Shown piece by piece: positions 54,766 through 64,000 of a stretch of 64,000 nucleotides of DNA. The notes under the pieces were generated by a model, which made no database searches, was not told where the DNA came from, and was given only the letters and a program-made list of their open reading frames with translations. The translations under genes were made by a program, and so were the position numbers. Source of the stretch: Colwellia sp. C2M11 (GTDB lineage: Bacteria > Pseudomonadota > Gammaproteobacteria > Enterobacterales > Alteromonadaceae); assembly GCF_018860915.1 (NCBI RefSeq), contig NZ_JAHKQD010000036.1:1-64000 (forward strand). Direction: 5' to 3'. The number at the start of each line of letters is the position of its first letter. The stretch's first letter is position 1.

Positions 54766-56175
54766 CTATTTACGCAGTAAAACTAATACTTCCTTAACTT
54801 TTTCTTTCATTAATTCTATATTACCCTTCGATTCAACATTTAGCCTAACGACTGGCTCAGTATTACTGCTACGTAAGTTAAAACGCCAATAACTAAACTC
54901 CATACTAATACCATCTGTATTATCTATCAACTGAGCATCACTTTGATAAAAATTAAATACACGAGTAATCGCTTTTTGAGCATCAGCAACGCGGCTATTA
55001 ATTTCACCTGAAGTTGGGTAAGCTTTAATACGTGCTTGAACTAAATTTGATAATGGTTCTTGGCGTAAGCACATTAATTCAGCAATTAATAACCAAGGAA
55101 TCATACCGCTATCACAATAAAAAAAATCTTTAAAGTAATGGTGAGCACTCATCTCTCCCCCATAAATAGCATCTTCACTACGCATACGCTCTTTTATAAA
55201 TGCATGTCCTGTTTTATTTTGAATCGCTTGACCACCAGCTTGTGCAACTATATCAATGGTATTCCATGTTAAACGAGGGTCATGAATGATTTTTTGTGGT
55301 GACGAAGTTACCTGACGATTATTATTTTTAGCTAAAAAATATTCCGCTAATAAACCAACAATGTAATACCCTTCAATAAAATGCCCTTGCTCGTCAAAGA
55401 AAAAACAACGATCAAAATCACCATCCCAAGCAATGCCCATATCAGCACTGTGCTCTATTACCGCTTTTTGAGTAACTGATCTATTTTCTACGAGTAAAGG
55501 GTTTGGAATGCCGTTAGGAAAGTGACCATCGGGCTGATGGTTCACTTTAATGAATTCAATAGGAACGTTTAATTGTTTGAGAGCAAGCTCAAGTGCATCT
55601 ATTGTTGGGCCTGCCGTGCCATTTCCGGCATTAACCACTAATTTTAACGGCTTAACTGATTTTGAATGTAATAAAGAAAGATTTTTAACATTAATATAAG
55701 TTAACAAATGCTCAGTATAGGACTGACTGATGTCATAAGTTGCATACCTTCCTTTTCGCGCAACGTTAGTAAACTCATTTTGCTCAGCCAACGCCTTAAT
55801 ATCAAAAAGGCCAGTATCACCACTGATAGCCTTAGAGCTTTCTCGTACTAGCTTCATACCATTGTAGTCAATCGGATTATGGCTGGCAGTAACAGCAATG
55901 CCCCCTTCGGCCCCGAGGTAACTCGTCGCAAAGTAAATATGTTCAGTGCCACACAAACCTAAATCAATAACGTCACTACCTCCGTCCATCAAACCGTTAG
56001 CAAGTGCCAACTTCAATGACTCACTCGTTAAACGTATATCAGCACCTATAACCACTTTATTTGCTCTAGTAAATTGAGCAAAAGCACGTCCAATACGATA
56101 GGAAATTTCTGTATTTAATTCTTCGCCAATTTTGCCACGAATATCATAAGCTTTAAAACACGTAAGGTTGGTCAC
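54766..56175 (-). CDS. manB: Phosphomannomutase/phosphoglucomutase family protein
   Basis: 469-residue alpha-D-phosphohexomutase converting mannose-6-phosphate to mannose-1-phosphate. Motifs: [11 protein letters not shown], catalytic [16 protein letters not shown] (Ser98), metal loop [12 protein letters not shown], sugar loop [10 protein letters not shown], and phosphate-binding [14 protein letters not shown]. It uses a GTG start overlapping the manC stop by one base. With ManC it forms the GDP-mannose branch of precursor supply. Confidence 0.94.
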   Translation of the reverse strand: MTNLTCFKAYDIRGKIGEELNTEISYRIGRAFAQFTRANKVVIGADIRLTSESLKLALANGLMDGGSDVIDLGLCGTEHIYFATSYLGAEGGIAVTASHNPIDYNGMKLVRESSKAISGDTGLFDIKALAEQNEFTNVARKGRYATYDISQSYTEHLLTYINVKNLSLLHSKSVKPLKLVVNAGNGTAGPTIDALELALKQLNVPIEFIKVNHQPDGHFPNGIPNPLLVENRSVTQKAVIEHSADMGIAWDGDFDRCFFFDEQGHFIEGYYIVGLLAEYFLAKNNNRQVTSSPQKIIHDPRLTWNTIDIVAQAGGQAIQNKTGHAFIKERMRSEDAIYGGEMSAHHYFKDFFYCDSGMIPWLLIAELMCLRQEPLSNLVQARIKAYPTSGEINSRVADAQKAITRVFNFYQSDAQLIDNTDGISMEFSYWRFNLRSSNTEPVVRLNVESKGNIELMKEKVKEVLVLLRK

Positions 56176-57608
56176 TATTTTATGCGCCCATATTTGTCTT
56201 CAAAACGAACAATATCGTCTTCTCCTAAATAGCTTCCCGATTGTACCTCTATCATTTCTAAAGGAAGTAATCCTGGATTTTCTAGCGCATGAACAGCGCC
56301 AATAGGAATATAAGTAGATTGGTTTTCTTTTAAAATAATAATTTCATCATTAAGTGTCACTTTAGCTATGCCTGAGACAATAATCCAGTGCTCAGCCCTA
56401 TGCTGATGAACTTGTAGAGATAATTTAGCGCCAGAGTTTACCGTAATACGCTTTACTTGAAAGCGTTCACCTTGATCAACCAAGTCATACTTCCCCCATG
56501 GTCGATATACTGCTCGGTGCAACTGTGTTTCCGGTCGTTGTAGTGCTTTGAGTTCATTTACTATAACGTCGACATTTTGTACTTTATTTTTATCCGCAAC
56601 CAGAACAGCGTCAGGCGTATCAATAACAACTAAATTATCTACACCTAACGTAGCAATAAGTTTATTTTGGCTATGTAAATAACTATTGTGAGTGTCGTGA
56701 GCAATGACATCTCCTTTTAGGACATTATGTTGTGAATCTTGCTGACCTACTTCCCAAAGCGCAGAATATGAGCCAATATCACTCCAACCTGCGTCTAAAG
56801 GCACAACCACAGCATCGTCAGTTTTTTCCATAACCGCATAATCAATTGACACATTGGCACATTGTAAAAAAGCATCACGATCGGGACGAATAAAGTCTAA
56901 ATCTATTGCAACATTAGCCATTGCTTCTTGGCATGCTGTTAAAATATCCGGTCTACACTTTGCTAACTCTTCTAAATAGCGACTTGCTTTAAATAAAAAC
57001 ATGCCGCTATTCCATAAATAATCACCAGACTCTACATAACTTTGTGCTTTATCAATAGTTGGTTTTTCAACAAATCGAGCTACTTGATAAATACCAGCAC
57101 CTTTTTTGATGCCTTGCTTAATATAGCCATACCCTGTTTCAGCATGTGTAGGCACAATACCAAAAGTAACCAATGCTCCTTGAACAGCCGTAATACACGC
57201 AATATCAATGGCTTGATGAAATTTTTTTATATCGTTAATTACATGATCTGCAGCTAAAACAAGCAATAGCGCATCATCACCTTTTGCCAACGCATTTAAA
57301 GCCGCAATAGCAACGGCAGGTGCTGTATTCCTTCCTTGTGGCTCAAGCAAAATACTCGCCCCAGAACAATTCACTTGTTTAACTTGCTCTGCCACTAGAA
57401 AGCGATGATCTTCATTGCAAATAAAGACCGGTGCTTGGTGCTGCATTGGTAATCGCGTCAAAGTCTCTTGCAACATACTGTTTTCATTAATCAGTGCTAA
57501 AAATTGTTTAGGAAATTGCGCACGTGAAAGAGGCCATAAGCGAGTCCCACTACCGCCACACATAATGATAGGTGATACAGATAACTTAGTTGCATTTACT
57601 TTGGGCAT
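56175..57608 (-). CDS. manC: Mannose-1-phosphate guanylyltransferase / mannose-6-phosphate isomerase
   Basis: 477 residues, bifunctional type II enzyme. N-terminal nucleotidyltransferase with [20 protein letters not shown] then PKQF (14-36), VLAADHVI and FVEKP; C-terminal cupin isomerase domain with [38 protein letters not shown] and [16 protein letters not shown]. It makes mannose-6-P from fructose-6-P and GDP-mannose from mannose-1-P plus GTP. First gene of the leftward manC-manB-wecBC(-prsT) operon; divergent from the ThiF-like gene. Confidence 0.95.
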   Translation of the reverse strand: MPKVNATKLSVSPIIMCGGSGTRLWPLSRAQFPKQFLALINENSMLQETLTRLPMQHQAPVFICNEDHRFLVAEQVKQVNCSGASILLEPQGRNTAPAVAIAALNALAKGDDALLLVLAADHVINDIKKFHQAIDIACITAVQGALVTFGIVPTHAETGYGYIKQGIKKGAGIYQVARFVEKPTIDKAQSYVESGDYLWNSGMFLFKASRYLEELAKCRPDILTACQEAMANVAIDLDFIRPDRDAFLQCANVSIDYAVMEKTDDAVVVPLDAGWSDIGSYSALWEVGQQDSQHNVLKGDVIAHDTHNSYLHSQNKLIATLGVDNLVVIDTPDAVLVADKNKVQNVDVIVNELKALQRPETQLHRAVYRPWGKYDLVDQGERFQVKRITVNSGAKLSLQVHQHRAEHWIIVSGIAKVTLNDEIIILKENQSTYIPIGAVHALENPGLLPLEMIEVQSGSYLGEDDIVRFEDKYGRIK

Positions 57609-57824
57609 TTATCTTCCATTTAATTTAGAGTGAGATATTATTAAGGTAGTAATAGAGCATGATAATAGTTTCAAAAAAAACATATAAGCGTTTTAATATT
57701 TTATTTGATATAACAGCTATAAATTTAAATTCCATATTGATTTCTATATGAATTATTTTCTATTAAGCACTATACTTTTTCATCTATTTCAAATAACTAG
57801 TTTTGCTTTATAAGGGAGTATTAA

Positions 57825-58679
57825 ATGTTCGATTACGAAAAAGCTTTTTCCAGAAACATTGGCTGGGTAACAAAAGAAGAACAACAAATACTTAGAGGTA
57901 AAAAAGTCGCCATAGCGGGTGCAGGAGGCGTTGGTGGAGTACACCTTTTAACCCTCGCGCGTTTAGGTGTCGGAAATTTTTACATATCAGATTTTGATGA
58001 TTTTGAAGTACATAACTTTAACCGACAATCTGGAGCTTTCATATCTACACTCGGGCAGCAAAAAGTTGATGTAATGGAGCGTATGGCTAAAGACATCAAC
58101 CCAGAAGCAAATATAAAGTCTTTTCCTGAAGGTATCTTTGCACATAATGTAGATGAATTTCTTGAAGGGGTAGATCTATATGTTGATGCCTTAGACTTTT
58201 TTGCTCTTCAAGCAAGAAAAATAGTTTTCAAAAAATGTTATGAAAAAAATATTCCCGTAATAACAGCTGCACCATTAGGTATGGGCTGTGCTTTTCTCTG
58301 TTTTATGCCTGGAAAAATGAATTACGAAGAATATTTTCGCTTTGAAGACAAAAAAACTGAGGATGATCAACTCATACAATTTTTAATTGGTTTATCGCCA
58401 GCCATGCTACAGCGTTCATACCTAGTCGATAAAAGTGCGGTTAATTTTAAAGAGAAGCGAGGCCCTTCAACCTCTATGGCAGTTAACCTTTGTGCTGGAA
58501 TAGCCGAAACATACGCTCTTAAAATATTATTAGATCGTGGGGAAATAATTTCGGCACCTTACGGACTTCATTTCGATGCTTATCGTAATAAATACAAAAA
58601 AACGTGGAGACCATTTGGTAATGCTGGATTAATGCCAAGAATAATGTTTAATATTGCTAAAAGAATAGTTGCCAAATAG
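57825..58679 (+). CDS. ThiF/MoeB-like E1 adenylyltransferase-fold protein, orphan
   Basis: 284 residues with an E1-type Rossmann fold: nucleotide loop VAIAGAGGVGGVHLLTLARLG (GAGGVGG at 32-38), FDDFEVHNFNRQSG with the conserved Arg67, and DALDFFALQARK. The two CxxC zinc pairs of ThiF/MoeB are absent (nearest is C-x4-C in GMGCAFLCF), and no ubiquitin-like or rhodanese partner is adjacent. The C-terminal about 90 residues, ending MPRIMFNIAKRIVAK, are unassigned. GGGAG lies 8 bp before the ATG. Its place between sugar-nucleotide genes suggests a part in polymer modification, but the substrate is unknown. Confidence 0.82.
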   Translation: MFDYEKAFSRNIGWVTKEEQQILRGKKVAIAGAGGVGGVHLLTLARLGVGNFYISDFDDFEVHNFNRQSGAFISTLGQQKVDVMERMAKDINPEANIKSFPEGIFAHNVDEFLEGVDLYVDALDFFALQARKIVFKKCYEKNIPVITAAPLGMGCAFLCFMPGKMNYEEYFRFEDKKTEDDQLIQFLIGLSPAMLQRSYLVDKSAVNFKEKRGPSTSMAVNLCAGIAETYALKILLDRGEIISAPYGLHFDAYRNKYKKTWRPFGNAGLMPRIMFNIAKRIVAK

Positions 58680-58759
58680 CCTTTTACGATAGAAAACAAA
58701 TCAAAAAAAAGCTATATTCTGTTTAATTATAAATTGATTGCCATCATTGAAGGAAGATA

Positions 58760-60100
58760 ATGAAAGTTACAGTTTTTGGAATTGGATATGTAGGGTTGGT
58801 TCAAGCAGCTGTTTTAGCTTCAGTGGGTCATGATGTTGTTTGTGTTGATATAGATCAAACGAAAGTAGATAACCTTAAAAAAGGTATAATTCCAATTTAT
58901 GAGCCTGGTTTAACTCCACTGGTACAAGAAACACATAAAAATGGTCAACTAAATTTTACCACTGACGCTAAATTAGGTGTAGAACACGGTGAAATTCAAT
59001 TTATTGCGGTAGGAACACCTCCTGACGAAGATGGTTCTGCTGATTTAAAATATGTTCTTGCTGTTGCTGAAACAATTGCTACTCATATGACAAGCCCAAG
59101 AATAATTGTCGATAAATCAACAGTACCTGTTGGCACAGCTGATAAAGTAAAAGCTAAAGTCGTTTCAGTGTTAAATCAACGAAAAATAAACATTGAATTT
59201 AATGTCGTGTCAAACCCTGAATTTTTAAAAGAGGGGGCTGCCGTTAGTGATTGCATGAAACCAGATAGAATTGTAATTGGCACTGAATCAGAAACAGCTA
59301 AAGCTGCAATGCGCGAGCTTTATGCACCATTTAACCGTAATCATGACCGTATGATATTTATGGACGTACGCTCTGCAGAGTTAACTAAATATGCTGCTAA
59401 CTGTATGTTAGCAACTAAAATTTCATTTATGAATGAAATGTCTAACTTAGCTGAATTACTGGGCGCTGATATAGAAGCAGTTCGACATGGTATTGGATCC
59501 GATTCACGCATTGGTTATCAGTTTATTTACCCTGGTTGCGGTTATGGTGGTTCATGTTTTCCTAAAGATGTACAAGCATTAGTAAGAACAGCTCATGGCA
59601 TTGAATATAAACCCGCTTTATTAGAGGCTGTTGAAAGTGTTAACTACGCTCAAAAACAAAAACTATTTAACAACCTAAATACCTACTTCAATGGCGATTT
59701 AAAAAATAAAACAGTTGCCGTTTGGGGTCTGTCATTCAAACCACAAACAGATGATATGCGAGAAGCATCATCAATGGTGCTGATGGAATCGTTATGGGCC
59801 GCTGGAGCCAAAGTACAAGCTTACGATCCGGAAGCCATGGAAGAATGCCAACGTATCTATGGTGTGCGTGATAATTTATCATTGGTTGGAACCAAAGAAT
59901 CCGCATTAACTGGCGCGGATGCTCTAGTAGTTTGTACTGAATGGAGTCAATTTAGAGCGCCTGATTTTGATTTAATTGAAAAATCATTATCACATAAAGT
60001 TATTGTAGATGGTCGTAATTTATACGACCCGGTACTATTGAAAGAACGTGGTTTCTCATACTATGGTATAGGTCGTGGTGACAGTATCAAAAAAATGTAA
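58760..60100 (+). CDS. ugd: UDP-glucose 6-dehydrogenase
   Basis: 446 residues; oxidises UDP-glucose to UDP-glucuronate with two NAD+. N-terminal NAD site [46 protein letters not shown], substrate loop [13 protein letters not shown], catalytic Cys266 in [13 protein letters not shown], and C-terminal domain [28 protein letters not shown] precedes the ATG. It is followed by a hairpin and an epimerase gene, with which it probably forms a UDP-GlcA to UDP-GalA branch. Confidence 0.96.
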   Translation: MKVTVFGIGYVGLVQAAVLASVGHDVVCVDIDQTKVDNLKKGIIPIYEPGLTPLVQETHKNGQLNFTTDAKLGVEHGEIQFIAVGTPPDEDGSADLKYVLAVAETIATHMTSPRIIVDKSTVPVGTADKVKAKVVSVLNQRKINIEFNVVSNPEFLKEGAAVSDCMKPDRIVIGTESETAKAAMRELYAPFNRNHDRMIFMDVRSAELTKYAANCMLATKISFMNEMSNLAELLGADIEAVRHGIGSDSRIGYQFIYPGCGYGGSCFPKDVQALVRTAHGIEYKPALLEAVESVNYAQKQKLFNNLNTYFNGDLKNKTVAVWGLSFKPQTDDMREASSMVLMESLWAAGAKVQAYDPEAMEECQRIYGVRDNLSLVGTKESALTGADALVVCTEWSQFRAPDFDLIEKSLSHKVIVDGRNLYDPVLLKERGFSYYGIGRGDSIKKM

Positions 60101-60127
60101 GTTGTCATTCCTTCTGACATGGGCAAT

Positions 60128-60170
60128 AAATTCTAACCTACATAGGTAAAACCAAGGTAGGTTAGAATTT
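60128..60170. repeat. 14-bp inverted repeat between ugd and the epimerase gene
   Basis: AAATTCTAACCTAC (60128-60141) pairs perfectly with GTAGGTTAGAATTT (60157-60170). The flanks carry short similar sequences (TCTGACA then ATGGGYAAT) on both sides. Only a short TTTATT follows, so this is a weak terminator or a small palindromic repeat insertion. Confidence 0.55.
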
Positions 60171-60229
60171 ATTCTGACAACATGGGTAATGAAGTATGCC
60201 CTCAAGATAAATAATATTTAGGAAACAAT

Positions 60230-61234
60230 GTGAAATTTTTAGTTACGGGTGCAGCTGGCTTTATTGGTTTTCATGTAGTGCAACGCTTATGTAAACAGGG
60301 ACATGAAGTTATTGGTATTGATAACCTTAATGATTATTACGATGTTAACTTAAAATTAGCACGTTTAAATGAATTAAAGGCATATAAATCATTTAAATTT
60401 ATCAAGTTAGATCTTGCTAACCGAGAAGGTATAGCTCAGTTATTTGCAATAGAAAAATTTAACCGTGTTATACATTTAGCCGCACAAGCAGGTGTTCGTT
60501 ACTCTATTGATAATCCAATGGCTTATGCTGATTCTAACTTGATTGGCCATTTAACTATTTTAGAAGGGTGTCGTCATAATAATGTTGAACACCTTATTTA
60601 TGCATCATCTAGTTCAGTTTATGGCTTAAACAATAAAACACCATTTGCCACGTCTGATAGTGTTGATCATCCTATTTCATTATACGCTGCTACTAAAAAA
60701 TCAAACGAATTAATGTCTCATACTTATTCTCATTTATATAACATTCCAACAACCGGCTTAAGGTTTTTCACTGTTTATGGACCTTGGGGTCGTCCAGATA
60801 TGGCTTTATATAAGTTTACTAAAGCTATAATCAACGGTGATCCAATTGACGTATACAACCAAGGTGATATGCGAAGAGACTTCACTTATATCGACGATAT
60901 TGTTGAAGGCATTATAAAAATTCAAGACATTATTCCTGAAAAAAACAAAGATTGGCAGGTAGAATCTGGCTCTACAGCTGAGAGTTCAGCACCGTATAAA
61001 ATCTTTAATATAGGTAATGGTAACCCTGTAAAATTATTAGACTTCATTGACTCATTAGAAAGTTCGCTCGGTATAAAAGCAACGAAGAATTTCATGCCTA
61101 TGCAAGCAGGGGATGTATACCAAACTTATGCTGATATTGAAGAACTGTTTATAGCTACCGATTATAAACCTTTAGTCGCAGTTAGTGATGGTGTTAAAGA
61201 GTTTGTAAATTGGTATAAAGGTTTTTATCAATAG
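60230..61234 (+). CDS. NAD-dependent epimerase, probable UDP-glucuronate 4-epimerase
   Basis: 334-residue extended short-chain dehydrogenase. N-terminal FLVTGAAGFIGFHVVQRL, IDNLNDYYDVNLKLARL typical of the UDP-GlcA epimerase group, AAQAGVRYSIDNPMAY, Ser cluster YASSSSVYG, catalytic YAATKK (Tyr152, Lys156) and RFFTVYGPWGRPDMAL. Preceding ugd provides the expected substrate. GTG start with AGGAAA just upstream. The substrate call is by family resemblance; UDP-glucose or UDP-GlcNAc 4-epimerase is less likely. Confidence 0.88.
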   Translation: MKFLVTGAAGFIGFHVVQRLCKQGHEVIGIDNLNDYYDVNLKLARLNELKAYKSFKFIKLDLANREGIAQLFAIEKFNRVIHLAAQAGVRYSIDNPMAYADSNLIGHLTILEGCRHNNVEHLIYASSSSVYGLNNKTPFATSDSVDHPISLYAATKKSNELMSHTYSHLYNIPTTGLRFFTVYGPWGRPDMALYKFTKAIINGDPIDVYNQGDMRRDFTYIDDIVEGIIKIQDIIPEKNKDWQVESGSTAESSAPYKIFNIGNGNPVKLLDFIDSLESSLGIKATKNFMPMQAGDVYQTYADIEELFIATDYKPLVAVSDGVKEFVNWYKGFYQ

Positions 61235-61281
61235 TATGAACTATTCATTAGAGTGCTTTATCACCCAAAAATAATAGTGGT

Positions 61282-61329
61282 GTGTTCCGAATAAACACAA
61301 GATAAGAAACGTGTCAGATTTTTTTACAC
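61282..61329. promoter_or_regulatory. Possible enhancer-binding dyads upstream of the PEP-CTERM gene
   Basis: Two GTGT...ACAC dyads: 61282-61298 (9-base spacer) and 61311-61329 (11-base spacer). They lie about 85-130 bp before the sigma-54 promoter, where an upstream activator such as the exosortase-system regulator PrsR would bind. Spacers differ, so this is suggestive only. Confidence 0.3.
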
Positions 61330-61410
61330 TATTATTTATGATAAATAGTCACAGTTTATCATCACTACACTTTAACCTTTAACATCAACAGCTTAAAAAA
61401 AATAAAAAAG

Positions 61411-61427
61411 TTGGCACCTTGCTTGCT
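61411..61427 (+). promoter_or_regulatory. Sigma-54 promoter of the PEP-CTERM gene
   Basis: TTGGCACCTTGCTTGCT: the -24 GG (61413-61414) and -12 GC (61425-61426) are exactly 10 bases apart, and both boxes match the consensus TGGCAC / TTGCT. The start of the gene is about 90 bp downstream, leaving a leader of about 75 nt. Sigma-54 control by PrsK/PrsR is known for PEP-CTERM genes in other bacteria. Confidence 0.82.
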
Positions 61428-61515
61428 TATACAGAGTAGAGAATAAAATCTATTACATTGCTTTTAAAAATACTAATGCAGTGTTATTACAATTATTATG
61501 TTTAAAGGATAAATC

Positions 61516-62388
61516 ATGAAATTAAAAACTCTATATACAGCATCTGCATTATTATTAGTATCTGGTGCTGCAAGTGCAGACCCAATTAGTATTTCTACTC
61601 CGTTTGGAGCAACATCTTTCTTTAATGCTTTAGGTGCGACTAACTTACCAGTAACATCTACATATGTTAATGATGGCACTATTTCTATGGGTTCAGAAGC
61701 TAGTGACCTTGTTGGTGCTTCTCTTGCTTTTACTGATATGGGCGTTGGTACTATTGGTCAATTATCACCTTTATTAGGTACAGGCACTACCGCTAGCTAC
61801 GGTAACGATTGGGTATTAGACTTTACTTATACACTAACTGGTGTTGCAGAATTCATAGATGGTGGTGCTGTTGGTGGCCTTATTACTGATAATACTTTAG
61901 ATGCAGATGGAAATGGTGTTATCGATTTTGTAGATGCTATTTCTCCTACATATACTGGCGGTACTTTTGAATTTTTCTACAGAAATGTAACTACAGCAAA
62001 CACAACTAAAGTATTAGAGCTAGACTTAAATAACTTTGATGTGAACGGACCTAATGTTGTATTTAACAGTGTTGTAAATTATGACTGGTATACAGCTGGT
62101 AGTGATGCACTAGTAGAGAACTTGTTCATTGATGATTCTGGTTATACATTCTATGAGTTAGCAACTGCTGGTGGCACTATAACTGAAGCTCAAGATATAT
62201 CTTTCCGTACTGATTTTAACATAGACCCTAATCTATTACCTACTTGTGACGATGCAACTTGTGACACAATATCTCGTACTACAGATATTAATCTTTCAGG
62301 TGTATTTGCAGTTCCAGAGCCAACATCAATTGCAATTTTAGGCTTAGGTTTATTAGGTTTAGGTTTAAGAAGAAAAACTAAAGCATAA
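61516..62388 (+). CDS. PEP-CTERM sorting domain protein
   Basis: 290-residue exported protein: signal peptide ending near GAASA, a secreted region rich in Thr, Gly, Asp and aromatic residues with one EF-hand/dockerin-like calcium loop DADGNGVIDFVD (129-140), and a C-terminal sorting signal at 266-290 made of VPEPTS, a hydrophobic Gly/Leu helix and a basic end RRKTKA. Exosortase is expected to cleave at the PEP motif and link or release the protein with the extracellular polymer. No exosortase gene lies in this window. Ribosome site AAAGGA. Transcribed from its own sigma-54 promoter and closed by a perfect terminator. Confidence 0.9.
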   Translation: MKLKTLYTASALLLVSGAASADPISISTPFGATSFFNALGATNLPVTSTYVNDGTISMGSEASDLVGASLAFTDMGVGTIGQLSPLLGTGTTASYGNDWVLDFTYTLTGVAEFIDGGAVGGLITDNTLDADGNGVIDFVDAISPTYTGGTFEFFYRNVTTANTTKVLELDLNNFDVNGPNVVFNSVVNYDWYTAGSDALVENLFIDDSGYTFYELATAGGTITEAQDISFRTDFNIDPNLLPTCDDATCDTISRTTDINLSGVFAVPEPTSIAILGLGLLGLGLRRKTKA

Positions 62389-62416
62389 TGACATAACCTT
62401 ATCTAGTATAGATACC

Positions 62417-62446
62417 AAAAAAAGTGACCTTTAGGTCACTTTTTTT
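62417..62446 (+). terminator. Intrinsic terminator of the PEP-CTERM gene
   Basis: Perfect 13-bp stem AAAAAAAGTGACC (62417-62429) / GGTCACTTTTTTT (62434-62446) with loop TTTA; the right arm itself ends in a T-run. It isolates the gene from the downstream TPR lipoprotein gene. Confidence 0.93.
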
Positions 62447-62501
62447 ATGCCTTTAACTTTATCATATGCTAACGTATCACAAATACTTTGAAGGAACTCC
62501 A

Positions 62502-64000
62502 ATGATGAAACGTCTCCACATTCTAATAATTGTTATAACATTTACTTTTCTTAGTGGCTGCGAAAACAATAATACTCCAGAACAAGTTTTACTAATCGCT
62601 AAGCAAGCCATTGATGATAATAAAAGTAGCGAATTAAATAATGCTATTATTTCACTTAAAAACTCTATTCAACAACATCAAAATAATCCCGAGTTAAGAG
62701 CTTCTCTTGGAAAAATATATTTAATGTTAGGTGATTTAGGATCAGCAGCAAAAGAATTAAATAAAGCCGAAAGCCTTGGTGCCCCAGCGGAAAAATGGTT
62801 GCTGTCTTTAATGCAAGTAGACTATCTTCAAAATGAGCATGATAGCGTTTCACGTTTATGGAAAAAATATAACAAAGACCTAAACCCCAAAAGTCGCTAT
62901 AATGCTAACCTTTTCTATGCCTTATCAATATTATCTCAAAAAGAAAGAGCTGAAGGCTTAATAGAATTAGAAAAACTTACCACTGATACAAACAATAATA
63001 ATCCTAATCAAATATTAGCATTAAACTTATTAAAATTAATGTCGCCAAATATAAAAACTAATGATATTGCTAATAGTATTGCAGAACTAAAAATATTTGC
63101 TAATGAAAATAAAAAAAATTGGTTAGCCTGGTTACTACTGTCAAAAGCTCAATTTTCATTCAAAGATTTCGAAGAGGCCGCTGCAAGCTATCAGCACTTA
63201 GCTAAATTATTGCCAAAATATAGCGTTGCCAAAATTTATGAAGCAGAAAGCAATATTGAAGCTAGAAATAATGAAGCAGCAAAGGGGGTATTACAAGAGC
63301 TCCTAAAACAATACCCTACACAACCTTATATTAACTTTCTATCCGCTAAAAATAGCATAATGATGAAAGATTATACCAACACTAAAGTAGCGATAGAAAA
63401 AACCCTTGCATCTAATTACTCAAACGATACCATAAAGCTTATCGCTGGTATTACCTATTACCAATTAGCAGAATACGAAAATGCTCACTCTTATTTAACC
63501 TCTATCGCGAAAAACCTTCCTTCCGATCACCCGGCAAGAAAAATTTTAATAGCCACTCAAATTAGACTAGGCTATATCGATAATGCTTACACAGAACTAA
63601 ACGATGGAACAATTGATAATGATGAAACAGTATTAGTAGCTGCTGTAGCACATTCTTTACTAGCAACAAATAAACCCCAACAAGCATCGCAACTATTAAA
63701 TCAAATAAATATATCACAAGCCCCTACGCCAGCACTGGCTTTAGAAATAGGTAAATTGAAGTATAGGGTTAATGATCAGGAATCACTTGTTGGTTTAGAA
63801 GAAATAATTAAAAATATTACAAATGATATCGCTATATCAGCTACGGATGTCCAGCAAGCCAGAACAATGGAATTAGCTTCTCTAGTTCAAAAAAATCAGC
63901 TAGATAGAGCAAAGGAAATGACTCAAAATTGGATAGCACAAGAACCTAACAACATAGGGAATTATCTTCTATTAGTCGAAATAACAAAGAGAACGAAAAA
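62502..64000 (+). CDS. Second PrsT-like TPR lipoprotein (3' end outside window)
   Basis: Open from the ATG at 62502 (or 62505) to the window edge, 499 codons so far. MMKRLHILIIVITFTFLSGC is a lipoprotein signal with the lipid Cys at about residue 20. TPR units follow, including NAIISLKNSIQQHQNNPEL, LGKIYLMLGDLGSAAKELNK and later repeats (about 170-260). These first units closely resemble those of the PrsT-like protein at 49613-52360. AAGGAA lies about 7 bp before the start. It probably shares the polymer assembly or export role; as a separate copy it may be a paralogue with different specificity. Confidence 0.85.
   Translation, partial: MMKRLHILIIVITFTFLSGCENNNTPEQVLLIAKQAIDDNKSSELNNAIISLKNSIQQHQNNPELRASLGKIYLMLGDLGSAAKELNKAESLGAPAEKWLLSLMQVDYLQNEHDSVSRLWKKYNKDLNPKSRYNANLFYALSILSQKERAEGLIELEKLTTDTNNNNPNQILALNLLKLMSPNIKTNDIANSIAELKIFANENKKNWLAWLLLSKAQFSFKDFEEAAASYQHLAKLLPKYSVAKIYEAESNIEARNNEAAKGVLQELLKQYPTQPYINFLSAKNSIMMKDYTNTKVAIEKTLASNYSNDTIKLIAGITYYQLAEYENAHSYLTSIAKNLPSDHPARKILIATQIRLGYIDNAYTELNDGTIDNDETVLVAAVAHSLLATNKPQQASQLLNQINISQAPTPALALEIGKLKYRVNDQESLVGLEEIIKNITNDIAISATDVQQARTMELASLVQKNQLDRAKEMTQNWIAQEPNNIGNYLLLVEITKRTK

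Overview
The window is a piece of chromosome from a marine gammaproteobacterium, most likely Alteromonadales and close to Colwelliaceae (Colwellia/Thalassotalea type). The basis is AT-rich DNA, a complete E. coli-like housekeeping synteny (rhodanese-grxC-secB-gpsA facing gpmI-envC-deacetylase; ubiE-ubiJ-ubiB; hslR-hslO-pckA), a type II secretion operon, and a PEP-CTERM/exosortase-type extracellular polymer locus. The taxon is inferred from gene content and order only. No tRNA, rRNA, CRISPR array, intact insertion sequence or prophage was seen.

Layout. 1-5.2 kb: leftward type II secretion operon gspC-gspD-gspE-gspG (gspG cut by the window edge), with no gspF between gspE and gspG. 5.6-8.9 kb: heat-shock genes hslR-hslO and gluconeogenic pckA. 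9.0-13.4 kb: an OmpR/PmrA-type two-component system divergent from dgkA-eptA. CTTAAG-like hexamers at 11-bp spacing lie between them, which suggests a lipid A phosphoethanolamine regulon in which DgkA recycles the diacylglycerol made by EptA. 13.8-28.3 kb: an accessory block with a GST, a large TonB-dependent receptor, a methyltransferase, a Tat-like peptide-binding lipoprotein, a complete Dpp/Opp-type ABC importer, a class II glutamine amidotransferase-like hydrolase and a MalT-like LuxR (LAL) regulator. The two divergent promoter regions of this block share a nearly identical 19-bp palindrome-like motif. It looks like one regulated uptake and processing system for an unknown, probably peptidic or gamma-glutamyl compound.

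28.4-32.3 kb: a PQQ-type sugar dehydrogenase, an NIT-domain chemoreceptor, and a candidate small RNA on the minus strand with promoter, C-rich loops and intrinsic terminator. 32.3-48.3 kb: core genes (ubiquinone synthesis, Rep helicase, lysophospholipase, FieF-type transporter, TrmL, GpsA, SecB, GrxC, GpmI, EnvC, polysaccharide deacetylase) with several decayed intergenic repeats and a frameshifted trypsin-like protease gene.

48.7-64 kb: exopolysaccharide/PEP-CTERM region. It contains an exosortase-associated acyltransferase, a PrsT-type TPR lipoprotein, a WecB-WecC fusion, ManB, ManC, an orphan ThiF/E1-like protein, UDP-glucose dehydrogenase, a UDP-glucuronate-epimerase-like SDR, a PEP-CTERM protein behind a textbook sigma-54 promoter, and a second PrsT-like lipoprotein running off the right edge. 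Together these would supply GDP-mannose, UDP-ManNAcA, UDP-GlcA and probably UDP-GalA for an acidic surface polymer. The exosortase itself is not in the window.
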